Below are positions 1 to 6,565 of a stretch of 6,905 bases of DNA, in pieces. The notes under the pieces were generated by a model. The model ran no database searches. It was not told the origin of the DNA and saw only the letters and a list, made by a program, of their open reading frames with translations. Location of the stretch: positions 1 through 6,905 of the forward strand of contig CAJQKX010000579.1 of assembly GCA_905479025.1 (NCBI GenBank), written 5' to 3'. The position numbers and the translations under genes were made by a program. Each line of letters opens with the position of its first letter. Position 1 is the first letter of the stretch. This stretch comes from an uncultured Paraglaciecola sp. GTDB lineage: Bacteria; Pseudomonadota; Gammaproteobacteria; Enterobacterales; Alteromonadaceae.

Positions 1-138
1 AATGCTCATCCATCTCAGTGTTTAATGCAGCTTCAACGGTTATTTTCTTTAGCATTCGACTGAAATTATTCAGGTCTTCTGAGGTTTAATGCCTTTGGCC
101 GCTTCTTTAGCGAAAGCTACAAGTTCTTTTCTGTTCAT
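1..138 (-). pseudogene. IS256-family (Mutator-type) transposase, N-terminal part, frameshifted and cut by the window edge
   Basis: DDE transposase that would move its own insertion sequence. Read from the ATG at 136-138, the first 18 residues are MNRKELVAFAKEAAKGIK, after which the frame runs into a TGA at 70-72. Shifting frame at about 84-85 gives SEDLNNFSRMLKKITVEAAL and then NTEMDEH up to the window edge. Joined through one missing base (TTT on the plus strand where TTTT is expected), the two pieces give the usual start of IS256-family transposases: a Lys/Glu-rich opening, then an 'EDL..F.RMLKK.TVEAALN.EMDEH' block. The catalytic DDE core lies off the left edge. An AGGTAG ribosome site (145-150) sits 6 bases before the ATG, so this is the native start. 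The family call is from memory of the conserved N-terminus, not a search. The frameshift may be real decay or a sequencing error in a short homopolymer. Confidence 0.8.
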
Positions 139-186
139 TTGTATCTACCTATATTTAACCCTCAATAGAATAATTTATGATAAGAA

Positions 187-207
187 GTTACAGAATATTT
201 GTTACAG
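187..207. repeat. Direct repeat GTTACAG-7 nt-GTTACAG, part of a candidate IS terminal repeat
   Basis: GTTACAG occurs at 187-193 and again at 201-207, separated by seven A/T bases, so the period is 14 bases. It lies inside the candidate IS256-family end (about 182-211). Repeated short motifs near the tips of insertion sequences often serve as transposase binding sites; that role is inferred here, and the matching inverted copy at the other end cannot be seen. Confidence 0.35.
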
Positions 208-220
208 CCTCGATATTGTA

Positions 221-349
221 TCATTTGGCTTTCTTACTGGCTTTAGCAATCGAACCTTTTAATATTCCTGCGGGTAAGCCAAACTCTTTGCACACACCTT
301 TTACTTCTTTGGGTGCACTAACACTTCGTTCTTCTAAACAAAAAAACAC
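221..349 (-). other. Unrecognised lysine-rich open frame between wzx and the IS element
   Basis: On the minus strand, in a frame different from wzx, 42 codons run without a stop from the end of wzx to a TGA at 221-223. The last 32 encode a peptide that begins SAPKEVKGVCKEFGLPAGIL and ends KGSIAKASKKAK. It has no convincing start codon with a ribosome site of its own. It could be the 3' end of a gene otherwise replaced by wzx, an original C-terminal tail of Wzx lost by a frameshift, or chance. I do not recognise the peptide. It ends about nine bases before the candidate IS boundary. Confidence 0.2.
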
Positions 350-1683
350 TAACCCAAAGGGAAAAACCCCAATCGGCACCTCACAATCCATAGCGCGCCT
401 AAATTATGTAAAGTTAGGCCCAAAGCGATCGCGTACGCTGTACCCAATACACCCCACATAGCGGTAAGCCAGAGCGCACATACAATTGTTACTGGGCCAG
501 AGAGCATCGTCACGTTACGCATATCTCGCTCATGCCCCGTCATATTTAAGAGAAAACTTACCGATCCCGTCGCCATGTTAATCAGCTGGCCCGCGGCAAT
601 AATCACCAGCAGCTCAGCACCACTCTCAAAACCCGCACCAAAAAAACTCATAATGAAGCCCGAACATAGCACCATGGCAATCACTATAGGCAGCGAAAGT
701 ACCAGCATCGCTCGAGTGGATTTTTTTGCTAAACGCTTTATCGCCGGTAAATCTCCCTCGTTCCATAAACGCGAATAACTTGGCGCAATCACCGTATTCA
801 CAACCACTAAAACAAAAGCGATCAAACTTGCTGTACGTTGTGCCGCAACTAGATAAGCCAGCTCTTGAGACTGCACATACGCCCCTGCAATTAAAATACC
901 TCCGTAAGCAGCTGCGACACTCATAGCGTTCGCCGACCACATTTTGCTACTGGATTCCCAGATTTCAGGATTTTTAATTACAGGGAAAATAAATTGCACC
1001 TGGGGTTGTCGAAACCATAACCAAAGCCCAAAACCCAACACCAAGACTGTAGAGAAAAAGTAGATGGCGGCCGCCGTTTCAACCGTCGCTGAATGAGGAT
1101 TAAGGATAAAAAGTAAGGCAAAAAGAGTTAAGAAAATAAAGCTTACCCCAAGGTTCTGAAACACGACTACTGCGACGACACGATGTACGCCCTGAAAAGC
1201 TGACGCTAACAACATAAATAGTGATGTCGCCGGAAGTGCCAACATACAGTATTTCAAAACCACGGCGAATTCTGGCTTCTTGAAAACCGCCACCGAGATG
1301 GCGTCTGCGAAGAGAACCGTAATTATAGAAAAGGGCACTGTGGCTAGAACAATCCAAATCAGCCCCGTATTTAATTTAGATTGGCAAGCAACCGAGACAT
1401 ACTCTGCACCCATAGTGCGCAGAACCAGATCATCCAAGCCCAATCGAAAGACGATCGAAAGGCCCGTTAGCAGAGTCAGGCCCAGAAAAAACAAGCCTGC
1501 CTCATAAGCACCCAGCACTCTAGAGAGTGAAACTGTCAGCGTAATACCAACTATCGCAGCAACGCCCTTTGCCAACCCAGTAATAGCGATTTTAACTAAC
1601 ATCGGGGACATTAGGTTTGTTTTTTTTGGGGAAAGAAAAGCCGACCGGACTGAAGACCTTTTGGTCTCGTCATCTCGACTCAC
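349..1683 (-). CDS. wzx: Wzx-like polysaccharide flippase (MATE/MVF-like, PST family)
   Basis: Integral membrane protein that would flip the undecaprenyl-diphosphate-linked repeat unit from the cytoplasmic to the periplasmic face of the inner membrane. It has 444 residues, normal for Wzx, with about 12 hydrophobic segments, for example residues 30-50, 62-80, 103-128, 168-192, 201-223, 250-270, 285-300, 326-348 and a closing pair from about 390 to 435. The first helix region (ITGLAKGVAAIVGITLTVSL) followed by LSRVLGAYEAGLFF is the typical opening of the family, and GLDDLVLRTMG follows the second helix. The start is GTG at 1683, with AAAGG nine bases upstream; in-frame ATGs at 1611 and 1602 lack a ribosome site but would remove a polar 24-27 residue leader that carries an eight-A run in its coding strand. 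It lies 31 bases after the preceding glycosyltransferase and is the last gene of the operon. The assignment rests on topology and opening motif; substrate cannot be told. Confidence 0.85.
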   Translation of the reverse strand: MSRDDETKRSSVRSAFLSPKKTNLMSPMLVKIAITGLAKGVAAIVGITLTVSLSRVLGAYEAGLFFLGLTLLTGLSIVFRLGLDDLVLRTMGAEYVSVACQSKLNTGLIWIVLATVPFSIITVLFADAISVAVFKKPEFAVVLKYCMLALPATSLFMLLASAFQGVHRVVAVVVFQNLGVSFIFLTLFALLFILNPHSATVETAAAIYFFSTVLVLGFGLWLWFRQPQVQFIFPVIKNPEIWESSSKMWSANAMSVAAAYGGILIAGAYVQSQELAYLVAAQRTASLIAFVLVVVNTVIAPSYSRLWNEGDLPAIKRLAKKSTRAMLVLSLPIVIAMVLCSGFIMSFFGAGFESGAELLVIIAAGQLINMATGSVSFLLNMTGHERDMRNVTMLSGPVTIVCALWLTAMWGVLGTAYAIALGLTLHNLGALWIVRCRLGFFPLG

Positions 1684-1714
1684 AACCGTATGCCTTTTTT
1701 ATATAACAAAGGAA

Positions 1715-2833
1715 TCACTTAGCCTCGCTTTTCTGCTGCATCGACAAAATCGCCTCATAGGATCTGAGCACATCATTCCAATCGAAGCCTTTTTGAAATT
1801 GTAATACCGCTTTGGACTTCTTTTCCTCCACATAATCATCCTCAATATATTGTTCGCTGAAGAAATTGCTTAAACGGTCAACCTCCCTAAAGTAGAGTGC
1901 ACTCTCATTAGCGACCCACCGATTAAAAGGGTTATCGTGAGCTATTATTGCACACCCTGCACCTAAGGCCTCAACCAACGAAGGATTCGTACCGCCGACT
2001 TGATGACCATGTATATAAAAACGCGAATAAAACCTTAATGCCGCAATGGTATCCGCATCATAAATAGCGCCAGGAAAAATGACACTGTCGTTAGCCGTTT
2101 CAAAGATTTCTCGGTGGTAGTGATTGGAGTCTGGGAAAAAACTGCCTAGAACAAGCAACTTTCCCTTCCTAGGACACATACAAAAAGCTTTGACGATTTC
2201 AATAATTGAGTTCTCTGGCTCGGGCCTAGCAATAACTATTGAATAATTGTTCTTTTCAACGCCATATTGATCAATGAGAGACTCATCAGCGTCGCTTACC
2301 CTTATTGCGCCGTAGGGGATCATGGTAATCTTATCTCGTGAGACACGCGTGGCCAGATGTGCTTCTATTAGTGGATGATCGGCGATTAAGTGATTGGCGA
2401 ACCAACAGCCTAAACGCTCATTCAGCCAAAACCAAGCTTTAAGAATACGTCCCCATTTCTGACGTTTCCACTCGATACCATCCATATTCATCACATTTCT
2501 AATGCGATATATGCGCTGTACTATATTGACACATGCCGTGTTGTAACCTAGCGTCAAATGTAAGGACTTATATTTTCTCGCATGCCATACAGATCTCAGG
2601 TCAAACAAAATGGTACCAAGCGGGCTCTCATTTTTGATGGGAATATGAACGCGTTTTATCCCCCGCCAAGTAGACTCGTGTAGCTTACCTTGACCCCCTT
2701 CCTGACAATAGACGATCAAATCCCAACCTTGATCAACTAGAAATAAACAAAGGCGTTCAGCAAATGTCTCGAACCCCCCGTGCCTAGCAGGTACACCCCG
2801 AATACCCAAAATAACGAGCTGCCTCCTACTCAT
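1715..2833 (-). CDS. GT-B glycosyltransferase with DUF1972 N-terminus (Cps2T/WchF-like, possible rhamnosyltransferase)
   Basis: Cytoplasmic, probably membrane-associated enzyme adding a sugar to the lipid-linked repeat unit. The N-terminal DUF1972 domain is recognised by ILGIRGVPARHGGFETFAE (residues 8-26) and by NMDGIEWKRQKW (116-127). The C-terminal family 4 nucleotide-sugar domain has RPEPENSIIEIVKAF (203-217) and HGHQVGGTNPSLVEALGAG (275-293), whose Glu288 sits at the usual donor-binding glutamate. The length of 372 residues is normal. Known relatives include the pneumococcal beta-1,4-rhamnosyltransferase Cps2T; rhamnose as donor here is only a suggestion by family. The ATG overlaps the stop of the preceding glycosyltransferase in an ATGA (2830-2833), with GAGAG just upstream, indicating translational coupling. 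No truncation or missing motif is seen. Confidence 0.88.
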   Translation of the reverse strand: MSRRQLVILGIRGVPARHGGFETFAERLCLFLVDQGWDLIVYCQEGGQGKLHESTWRGIKRVHIPIKNESPLGTILFDLRSVWHARKYKSLHLTLGYNTACVNIVQRIYRIRNVMNMDGIEWKRQKWGRILKAWFWLNERLGCWFANHLIADHPLIEAHLATRVSRDKITMIPYGAIRVSDADESLIDQYGVEKNNYSIVIARPEPENSIIEIVKAFCMCPRKGKLLVLGSFFPDSNHYHREIFETANDSVIFPGAIYDADTIAALRFYSRFYIHGHQVGGTNPSLVEALGAGCAIIAHDNPFNRWVANESALYFREVDRLSNFFSEQYIEDDYVEEKKSKAVLQFQKGFDWNDVLRSYEAILSMQQKSEAK

Positions 2834-3915
2834 AACGCTCTCAACTTAGCAGACATAAGGCTTGTCACTCTTTGATCAAAAACAGACAACTTAAAGTCAT
2901 CTGCACGTTTCGTAGCGTTTAGTGAAAGTCTTTCCCACTCGCTGCGATCATGTGCGACCTCCTGAATTTTTTCAGCGATTTCTGCTACTCGGGATGAATC
3001 CATTAAATATCCATCCATACCCTCTCTAACCACTTCAGTTGGCCCGCCGACCTCAGGCGCAATTACCGGTACTCCGAATGAAAAGGCCTCCAGCAGTGTC
3101 AGCCCAAATGTCTCAACCCATTCATCGGGCTTTGAGAGATTCAACACAAGACTTGCATCGGCATAAAACGAGCTCATATCGGTTTGCCTAGGCAACAAGC
3201 GAACATTTCCGAGCACTTCTACATCTTGAAAAAATTCGTTGATCTCATCGGCCTCTGCATTAAGCACCAGCGTAAATTGAATACATTGATCTTCGCGAAG
3301 AGCCGACGCAACATTAAGAAATTCAAAAATCCCCTTATATGTTTTTAATGAACATGCCATGAGTACACCAAATGCGCTTTGCTTATCACGCTTTGGCTTT
3401 AAGCTTTTTGCGATAGCATTGTAGATAACACGCTCGTCATCAACCCCAAAACCTTCAACCTTGCGAAGATAATCTGAAACAAAAACCACCTTAGATGCGC
3501 AAAGACTGACGACTGACCGTAAAAGCTTCTTAAACAAAAGCGGCTTTATCGAGGTCTCATGTATATGACATACCACAACCTTACCCATCAACTTCGCAGC
3601 TAACATAGCTCCCGTAGGTCTCATCGTGTTGATATAGAAAACGGCATCAACCCTGAGATACCTCAAACAATCAAAAAACAGGTGCAGTTGAGACAGAATG
3701 TCGAAAAACAGTGTTATGTAACGGTTTTCTGATCGCCTATAAAAAACAGTGCGCTCTGTATCGGCAATTCCTCTCAGAGGCCCGTCTCCCCAACTACTGG
3801 TTAGCATCTCGGTGCGAATGCCCTTGCCAGACAACGCAGTGGCAACTTGCGCAAGTACTTTAGGACTCCCACTACAGTCATTAAAAAGATGAACGAACAC
3901 GATCGCTTGTGACAA
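2830..3915 (-). CDS. Family 4 glycosyltransferase (GT-B), TTG start
   Basis: Retaining-type glycosyltransferase predicted to extend the repeat unit at the cytoplasmic face. The N-terminal acceptor domain opens with IVFVHLFNDCSGSPKVLAQV (residues 5-24), with the glycine-containing nucleotide loop at 16-18. HIHETS (117-122) matches the 'H.HE' strand seen in many GT4 enzymes. The C-terminal domain has SLKTYKGIFEFL (189-200, the donor-phosphate Lys) and the EX7E element, Glu268 to Glu276 in ETFGLTLLEAFSFGVPVIA, followed by GGPTEVV (290-296). Length 361 is normal. The first strand begins almost at once, and no ATG lies near, so TTG at 3913-3915 is the start; a strong AGAGG seven bases upstream supports it. 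The gap to the stop of the Wzy gene is only four bases, so that ribosome site lies inside the last codons of wzy. Sugar specificity is unknown. Confidence 0.88.
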   Translation of the reverse strand: MSQAIVFVHLFNDCSGSPKVLAQVATALSGKGIRTEMLTSSWGDGPLRGIADTERTVFYRRSENRYITLFFDILSQLHLFFDCLRYLRVDAVFYINTMRPTGAMLAAKLMGKVVVCHIHETSIKPLLFKKLLRSVVSLCASKVVFVSDYLRKVEGFGVDDERVIYNAIAKSLKPKRDKQSAFGVLMACSLKTYKGIFEFLNVASALREDQCIQFTLVLNAEADEINEFFQDVEVLGNVRLLPRQTDMSSFYADASLVLNLSKPDEWVETFGLTLLEAFSFGVPVIAPEVGGPTEVVREGMDGYLMDSSRVAEIAEKIQEVAHDRSEWERLSLNATKRADDFKLSVFDQRVTSLMSAKLRAL

Positions 3916-3930
3916 ATCTTTACCTCTTCC
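3916..3930 (-). promoter_or_regulatory. Ribosome binding site that fixes the TTG start of the GT4 gene
   Basis: On the minus strand this reads GGAAGAGGTAAAGAT directly before TTG at 3915. AGAGG (3923-3927) is a good Shine-Dalgarno match with seven-base spacing. It overlaps the final Arg codons and the TAA of the upstream polymerase gene, so translation of the two genes is probably linked. Confidence 0.7.
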
Positions 3931-5095
3931 TTTCCCAAAAAATATTAATAGAACAACCCAGAAAGATCATGAAAGGTATTGCTTGAACTTTATTGTACAG
4001 CCCAGAAATAGCGAAGCTGGTGAAAAAAATAATGCCGGCAATAACGAGCACAGACCTAGCTTCCATATCTCGTGCTCTGATTGCTATGTAAAAAAGGTGT
4101 AGTAAAAAAAACAGATACAACAAAACTCCAATAATGCCGGTCTTTAAAAGTAGGTATGAATAGGCGCTGTGCAAAATAAAAATTTCGCTATGGACATCGC
4201 CACCAAGCTTTATCGTCACATCCAAAGGGAGCGAATAGCCAGCGCCAAATCCAAACAGCTGAGTCAAAAAAGATGCGTTTTCTAAAACTTCACGCGTAAG
4301 AAAGTTTTCGTAACCACGCCAATTATTATTGATGTCATATATATTCCAATTGTCGAACTGAATAAATTCTGACGTCGGATTCATAAACTTATTCAGCAAG
4401 GGATTGTTGGTTTCATAGCCACCCACAACCAAAAAACTGAGTATTAGAACGATTAACACCAGAAAAAGAATTAACGCCGGCTTTCTATAGAATTCAAAAT
4501 AGACAAAGAGAGAGAAAATTAAAATCAGCCAGCCCGTTCTGGAGAAAGAGAGAGCCACGCTGATAATCAATAAGAAAACAGCAAAAAGTAATGCCTCTAA
4601 CCGCAAGTGAAATAATCTACCTGTGCCCCCCCACAACAGCAAAGCCACTGTAAAAGGAATGATATGATTGCCTTTAACTCCCAAGTCTCTGATGTCCCGC
4701 CCGCCAAGAGACAACACCTCTGGATTAATGGCGAAATACGCTAAATGCATAAGCGCAAGAAAAATTCCAGCGATGCAAAAAATGTAGTAGAAATCTTGGC
4801 GACTCAAGGCTAAATAGAAAAAGCATCCGACATAAAATGCCAGCAAGGGGTTTAACAAATACCAAAAGTCCTTAAAAACTTCATAGTAAGTAAAACTAGA
4901 CCATAGACCGTGGGTGGAAATCAAAAACACTAATAATAAGGGTAGTATGAAAGCGAACAGTTTCTTAGAAGGGATTCGCCACACAGTAATGGCAGCTAGG
5001 GGAGCCATAGCAAGGGTATAAAGTCCTGAAGACAATATAAACGGGGTAACCAAGTAACCAAAAAACAGTGGCTTATAAAAAGAAAATAAAGTCAT
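3920..5095 (-). CDS. wzy: Wzy-like O-antigen polymerase / O-antigen ligase family membrane protein
   Basis: Inner-membrane protein that would join flipped repeat units into the polymer in the periplasm. It has 391 residues and about 10-12 hydrophobic segments, including about 13-38, 46-60, 80-97, 104-122, 145-156, 166-184, 188-202, 207-225, 318-338, 348-364 and 372-386. SFSRTGW (183-189) matches the conserved 'SRtg' turn of the O-antigen ligase domain. A long periplasmic loop (about 226-305) carries WRGYEN (259-264) and FGFGAGYS (281-288), and HSAYSYLLLKTGIIG (309-323) is the usual post-loop motif with a conserved His. Its ATG overlaps the acyltransferase stop by four bases (ATGA at 5092-5095), and no strong separate ribosome site is seen, so it is probably translated by coupling. 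Polymerase is preferred over lipid A ligase because Wzx and glycosyltransferases share the operon; sequence alone does not fully separate the two. Confidence 0.85.
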   Translation of the reverse strand: MTLFSFYKPLFFGYLVTPFILSSGLYTLAMAPLAAITVWRIPSKKLFAFILPLLLVFLISTHGLWSSFTYYEVFKDFWYLLNPLLAFYVGCFFYLALSRQDFYYIFCIAGIFLALMHLAYFAINPEVLSLGGRDIRDLGVKGNHIIPFTVALLLWGGTGRLFHLRLEALLFAVFLLIISVALSFSRTGWLILIFSLFVYFEFYRKPALILFLVLIVLILSFLVVGGYETNNPLLNKFMNPTSEFIQFDNWNIYDINNNWRGYENFLTREVLENASFLTQLFGFGAGYSLPLDVTIKLGGDVHSEIFILHSAYSYLLLKTGIIGVLLYLFFLLHLFYIAIRARDMEARSVLVIAGIIFFTSFAISGLYNKVQAIPFMIFLGCSINIFWERKR

Positions 5096-5787
5096 AGCAC
5101 ATCAGTTTGAGGGTTTACCGCGCCAATCACTCTTGCTGGTACGCCAGCAATCATTACCCCGCTTGTGAATTCGCCGCTAACCATCGCACCAGCCGCAACT
5201 ATGCTGCCGCTGCCGACCTTAGCGCCATCCAAAAAGGTTGCCTTTGCACCTACCCAAATGTTGCTTCCGAGCTCTATACCTCGCGATGTAACACCCTGAT
5301 CACGAATCAACATATTTGGATGGCTAAAATTATGATTTTGCGAGTGAAAACTAACGTACTGCCCCATTATTACATCGCTACCTATTTTAACCCCGCCAGT
5401 ACAGCCGAAATATGAGTTCTCTCCAATGCCAGTATTATCTCCAATCTCTAAGCCAACGCCGTATTTACTCATATGTCTCGTGACACTGATGATCGTCCCT
5501 GCGCCGATATTCACGGAATTACCCAGTCGGACACCGTTTTCGCCATAACAATCAACTGAAGCGTAATTGCCAATCGTGCACCCGGCCCCCATATGCAATT
5601 GCGATCTGTTTTTAATGCTGACGCCTCGCCCCAAGAAGACTTTCCTGTTAATTTTCAAGAGCCCCCGCGAGACCATGATAAGGCGCTGTAATAGTGTCCC
5701 TAAGAGCAAGCGCGATGGAATTCGTGAGTCTACTTTGTAGAACTTGCCAGTCGATCTAAGTAAACTTTCGTAAATAGCGTTTAGCAT
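5092..5787 (-). CDS. Left-handed beta-helix (hexapeptide repeat) O-acyltransferase, WbbJ/maltose acetyltransferase-like
   Basis: Likely CoA-dependent acetyltransferase decorating a sugar of the repeat unit in the cytoplasm. From the ATG at 5787 it has 231 residues. An N-terminal helical region (1-50) is followed by hexapeptide repeats such as MGAGCTIGNYASV, IGDNTGIGEN, IGSDVIMGQYV and LGSNIWVGAKATFLDGAKVG. The insertion FHSQNHNFSHP (about 147-157) holds the expected catalytic His in the 'NH.F..P' context, and MIAGVPARVIG (212-222) is the standard closing motif. An upstream in-frame TTG at 5805 is possible, but it has no ribosome site and adds only MDLGCA; homologues as I recall them begin near MLNAIY. 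The ATG lies 32 bases inside the preceding glycosyltransferase gene. It ends in an ATGA overlap with wzy. Acetyl as the acyl group is inferred from the family. Confidence 0.87.
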   Translation of the reverse strand: MLNAIYESLLRSTGKFYKVDSRIPSRLLLGTLLQRLIMVSRGLLKINRKVFLGRGVSIKNRSQLHMGAGCTIGNYASVDCYGENGVRLGNSVNIGAGTIISVTRHMSKYGVGLEIGDNTGIGENSYFGCTGGVKIGSDVIMGQYVSFHSQNHNFSHPNMLIRDQGVTSRGIELGSNIWVGAKATFLDGAKVGSGSIVAAGAMVSGEFTSGVMIAGVPARVIGAVNPQTDVL

Positions 5788-6565
5788 TGCGCAGCCCAAA
5801 TCCAACCGTAATAAAAAAATTAAATATCGTTAACGTGTAACCACGAGAGAAGTTGTTGGCATAAATCCTAAAGCCGTCTTTTAGCCATCCCTGTCTAGTC
5901 TCACCGTAACCCCCATAATGAATATAGCCTGAGTCGAGATTACAAATCCGCCTGTAGCCGTGAATTGAAACCTTCTTACAATAATCAACGTCTTCAACGT
6001 ACATGAAATATTCGGGATCCAAGCCCCCAACCAACTCCCAAACAGATCGTCGAGTCAATAAAAATGAGCCCTCAACCCAGTCGACATCAAGTATGCCTTT
6101 GTCAGATCCACGAGTATCGAAATACATTCGAGACAACTTGAGCATCATCAACGCACTTGGAAATCGACCAAACGATCGTCTAGGCTCATTATTGGTGCCA
6201 AACATTTTGGCACCAACTACCCCAATATCTTCTGTCCTAATTATATCCATGAACACGCGTAATTCCGTTAATAAAACAGTGTCGCTGTTAAGTAGTAATA
6301 GGTTTTCGCCGCTACTACTTGCCACCCCTAAGTTATTTCCTTTAGAGAAACCAAGGTTTGTATCGCTCGTTATGACCTTTACCCAGGAATAGTGAGAACA
6401 GATAAAAGCCACACTGCTATCGGTTGATTTGTTATCAACGAATATGACCTCATATGACAAACCAATGCATTTAAGTTCAATCGAAGACACGCAGTCGTCT
6501 AGGTATTGAAGCCCATTGTAGTTAACAATAATGATTGAAAGATCTATTTTTTTACTTGCCATCAT
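5756..6565 (-). CDS. Family 2 glycosyltransferase (WbbL/rhamnosyltransferase-like, GT-A)
   Basis: Inverting glycosyltransferase acting on the lipid-linked intermediate at the cytoplasmic membrane. Motifs in order: IIIVNYNG (11-18), VDNKSTDSS (43-51, the nucleotide-binding Asp), NLGFSKGNNLG (70-80), LLLNSDTVLL (90-99, standing for the DXD metal site), WVEGSFLLTRRSVWELVGGL (163-182) and YFMYVEDVDYCKKV (186-199, with the catalytic-base 'ED.D'), then IHYGG (215-219). This set is typical of the WbbL group of GT2, often rhamnosyltransferases; the donor here is unproven. A short hydrophobic stretch near 243-258 may help membrane attachment. Length 269 is slightly short but complete. ATGs at 6565 and 6562 are equivalent; both overlap the sulfotransferase end (by 14 or 11 bases), and only a weak GGGT precedes them, suggesting coupling to the upstream gene. 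Confidence 0.88.
   Translation of the reverse strand: MMASKKIDLSIIIVNYNGLQYLDDCVSSIELKCIGLSYEVIFVDNKSTDSSVAFICSHYSWVKVITSDTNLGFSKGNNLGVASSSGENLLLLNSDTVLLTELRVFMDIIRTEDIGVVGAKMFGTNNEPRRSFGRFPSALMMLKLSRMYFDTRGSDKGILDVDWVEGSFLLTRRSVWELVGGLDPEYFMYVEDVDYCKKVSIHGYRRICNLDSGYIHYGGYGETRQGWLKDGFRIYANNFSRGYTLTIFNFFITVGFGLRNAKRYLRKFT

Larger units (their letters stand above)
1..211 (-). mobile_element. Left (transposase-proximal) end of an IS256-family insertion sequence
   Basis: The transposase start at 138 faces off the left edge, so the end of the element that precedes the gene must lie between 139 and the wzx stop at 349. A likely boundary is about 211: on the minus strand the sequence begins GAGGCTGTAAC, about 73 bases before the transposase ATG, and holds a repeated motif typical of a transposase-binding end. 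The opposite end and the target duplication are outside the window, so the exact boundary is inferred. The element sits just downstream of the last polysaccharide gene, a common place for insertions at the border of such loci. Confidence 0.5.

Noticed and set aside
312..353. Possible terminator after wzx
   Set aside because: TTAGTG occurs twice as a direct repeat and GGGT/ACCC could pair at the ends, but the stem is only about four pairs with a long loop and no T-run after it. Not a convincing rho-independent terminator.
177..461. Plus-strand 94-residue ORF with a hydrophobic start
   Set aside because: It lies antisense to the end of wzx and the candidate IS end, has no ribosome site, and its sequence shows no recognisable motif. 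Judged a chance frame.
626..940. Minus-strand 104-residue ORF inside wzx
   Set aside because: Cys/Arg-rich shifted frame of the flippase gene with no start signal; a shadow.
5788..5805. TTG at 5805 as the acyltransferase start
   Set aside because: No ribosome site precedes it, and the ATG at 5787 gives the usual N-terminus for the family.
6003..6392. Plus-strand 129-residue ORF opposite the GT2 gene
   Set aside because: Serine-rich antisense frame lying wholly over a gene with a full set of GT2 motifs; a shadow.
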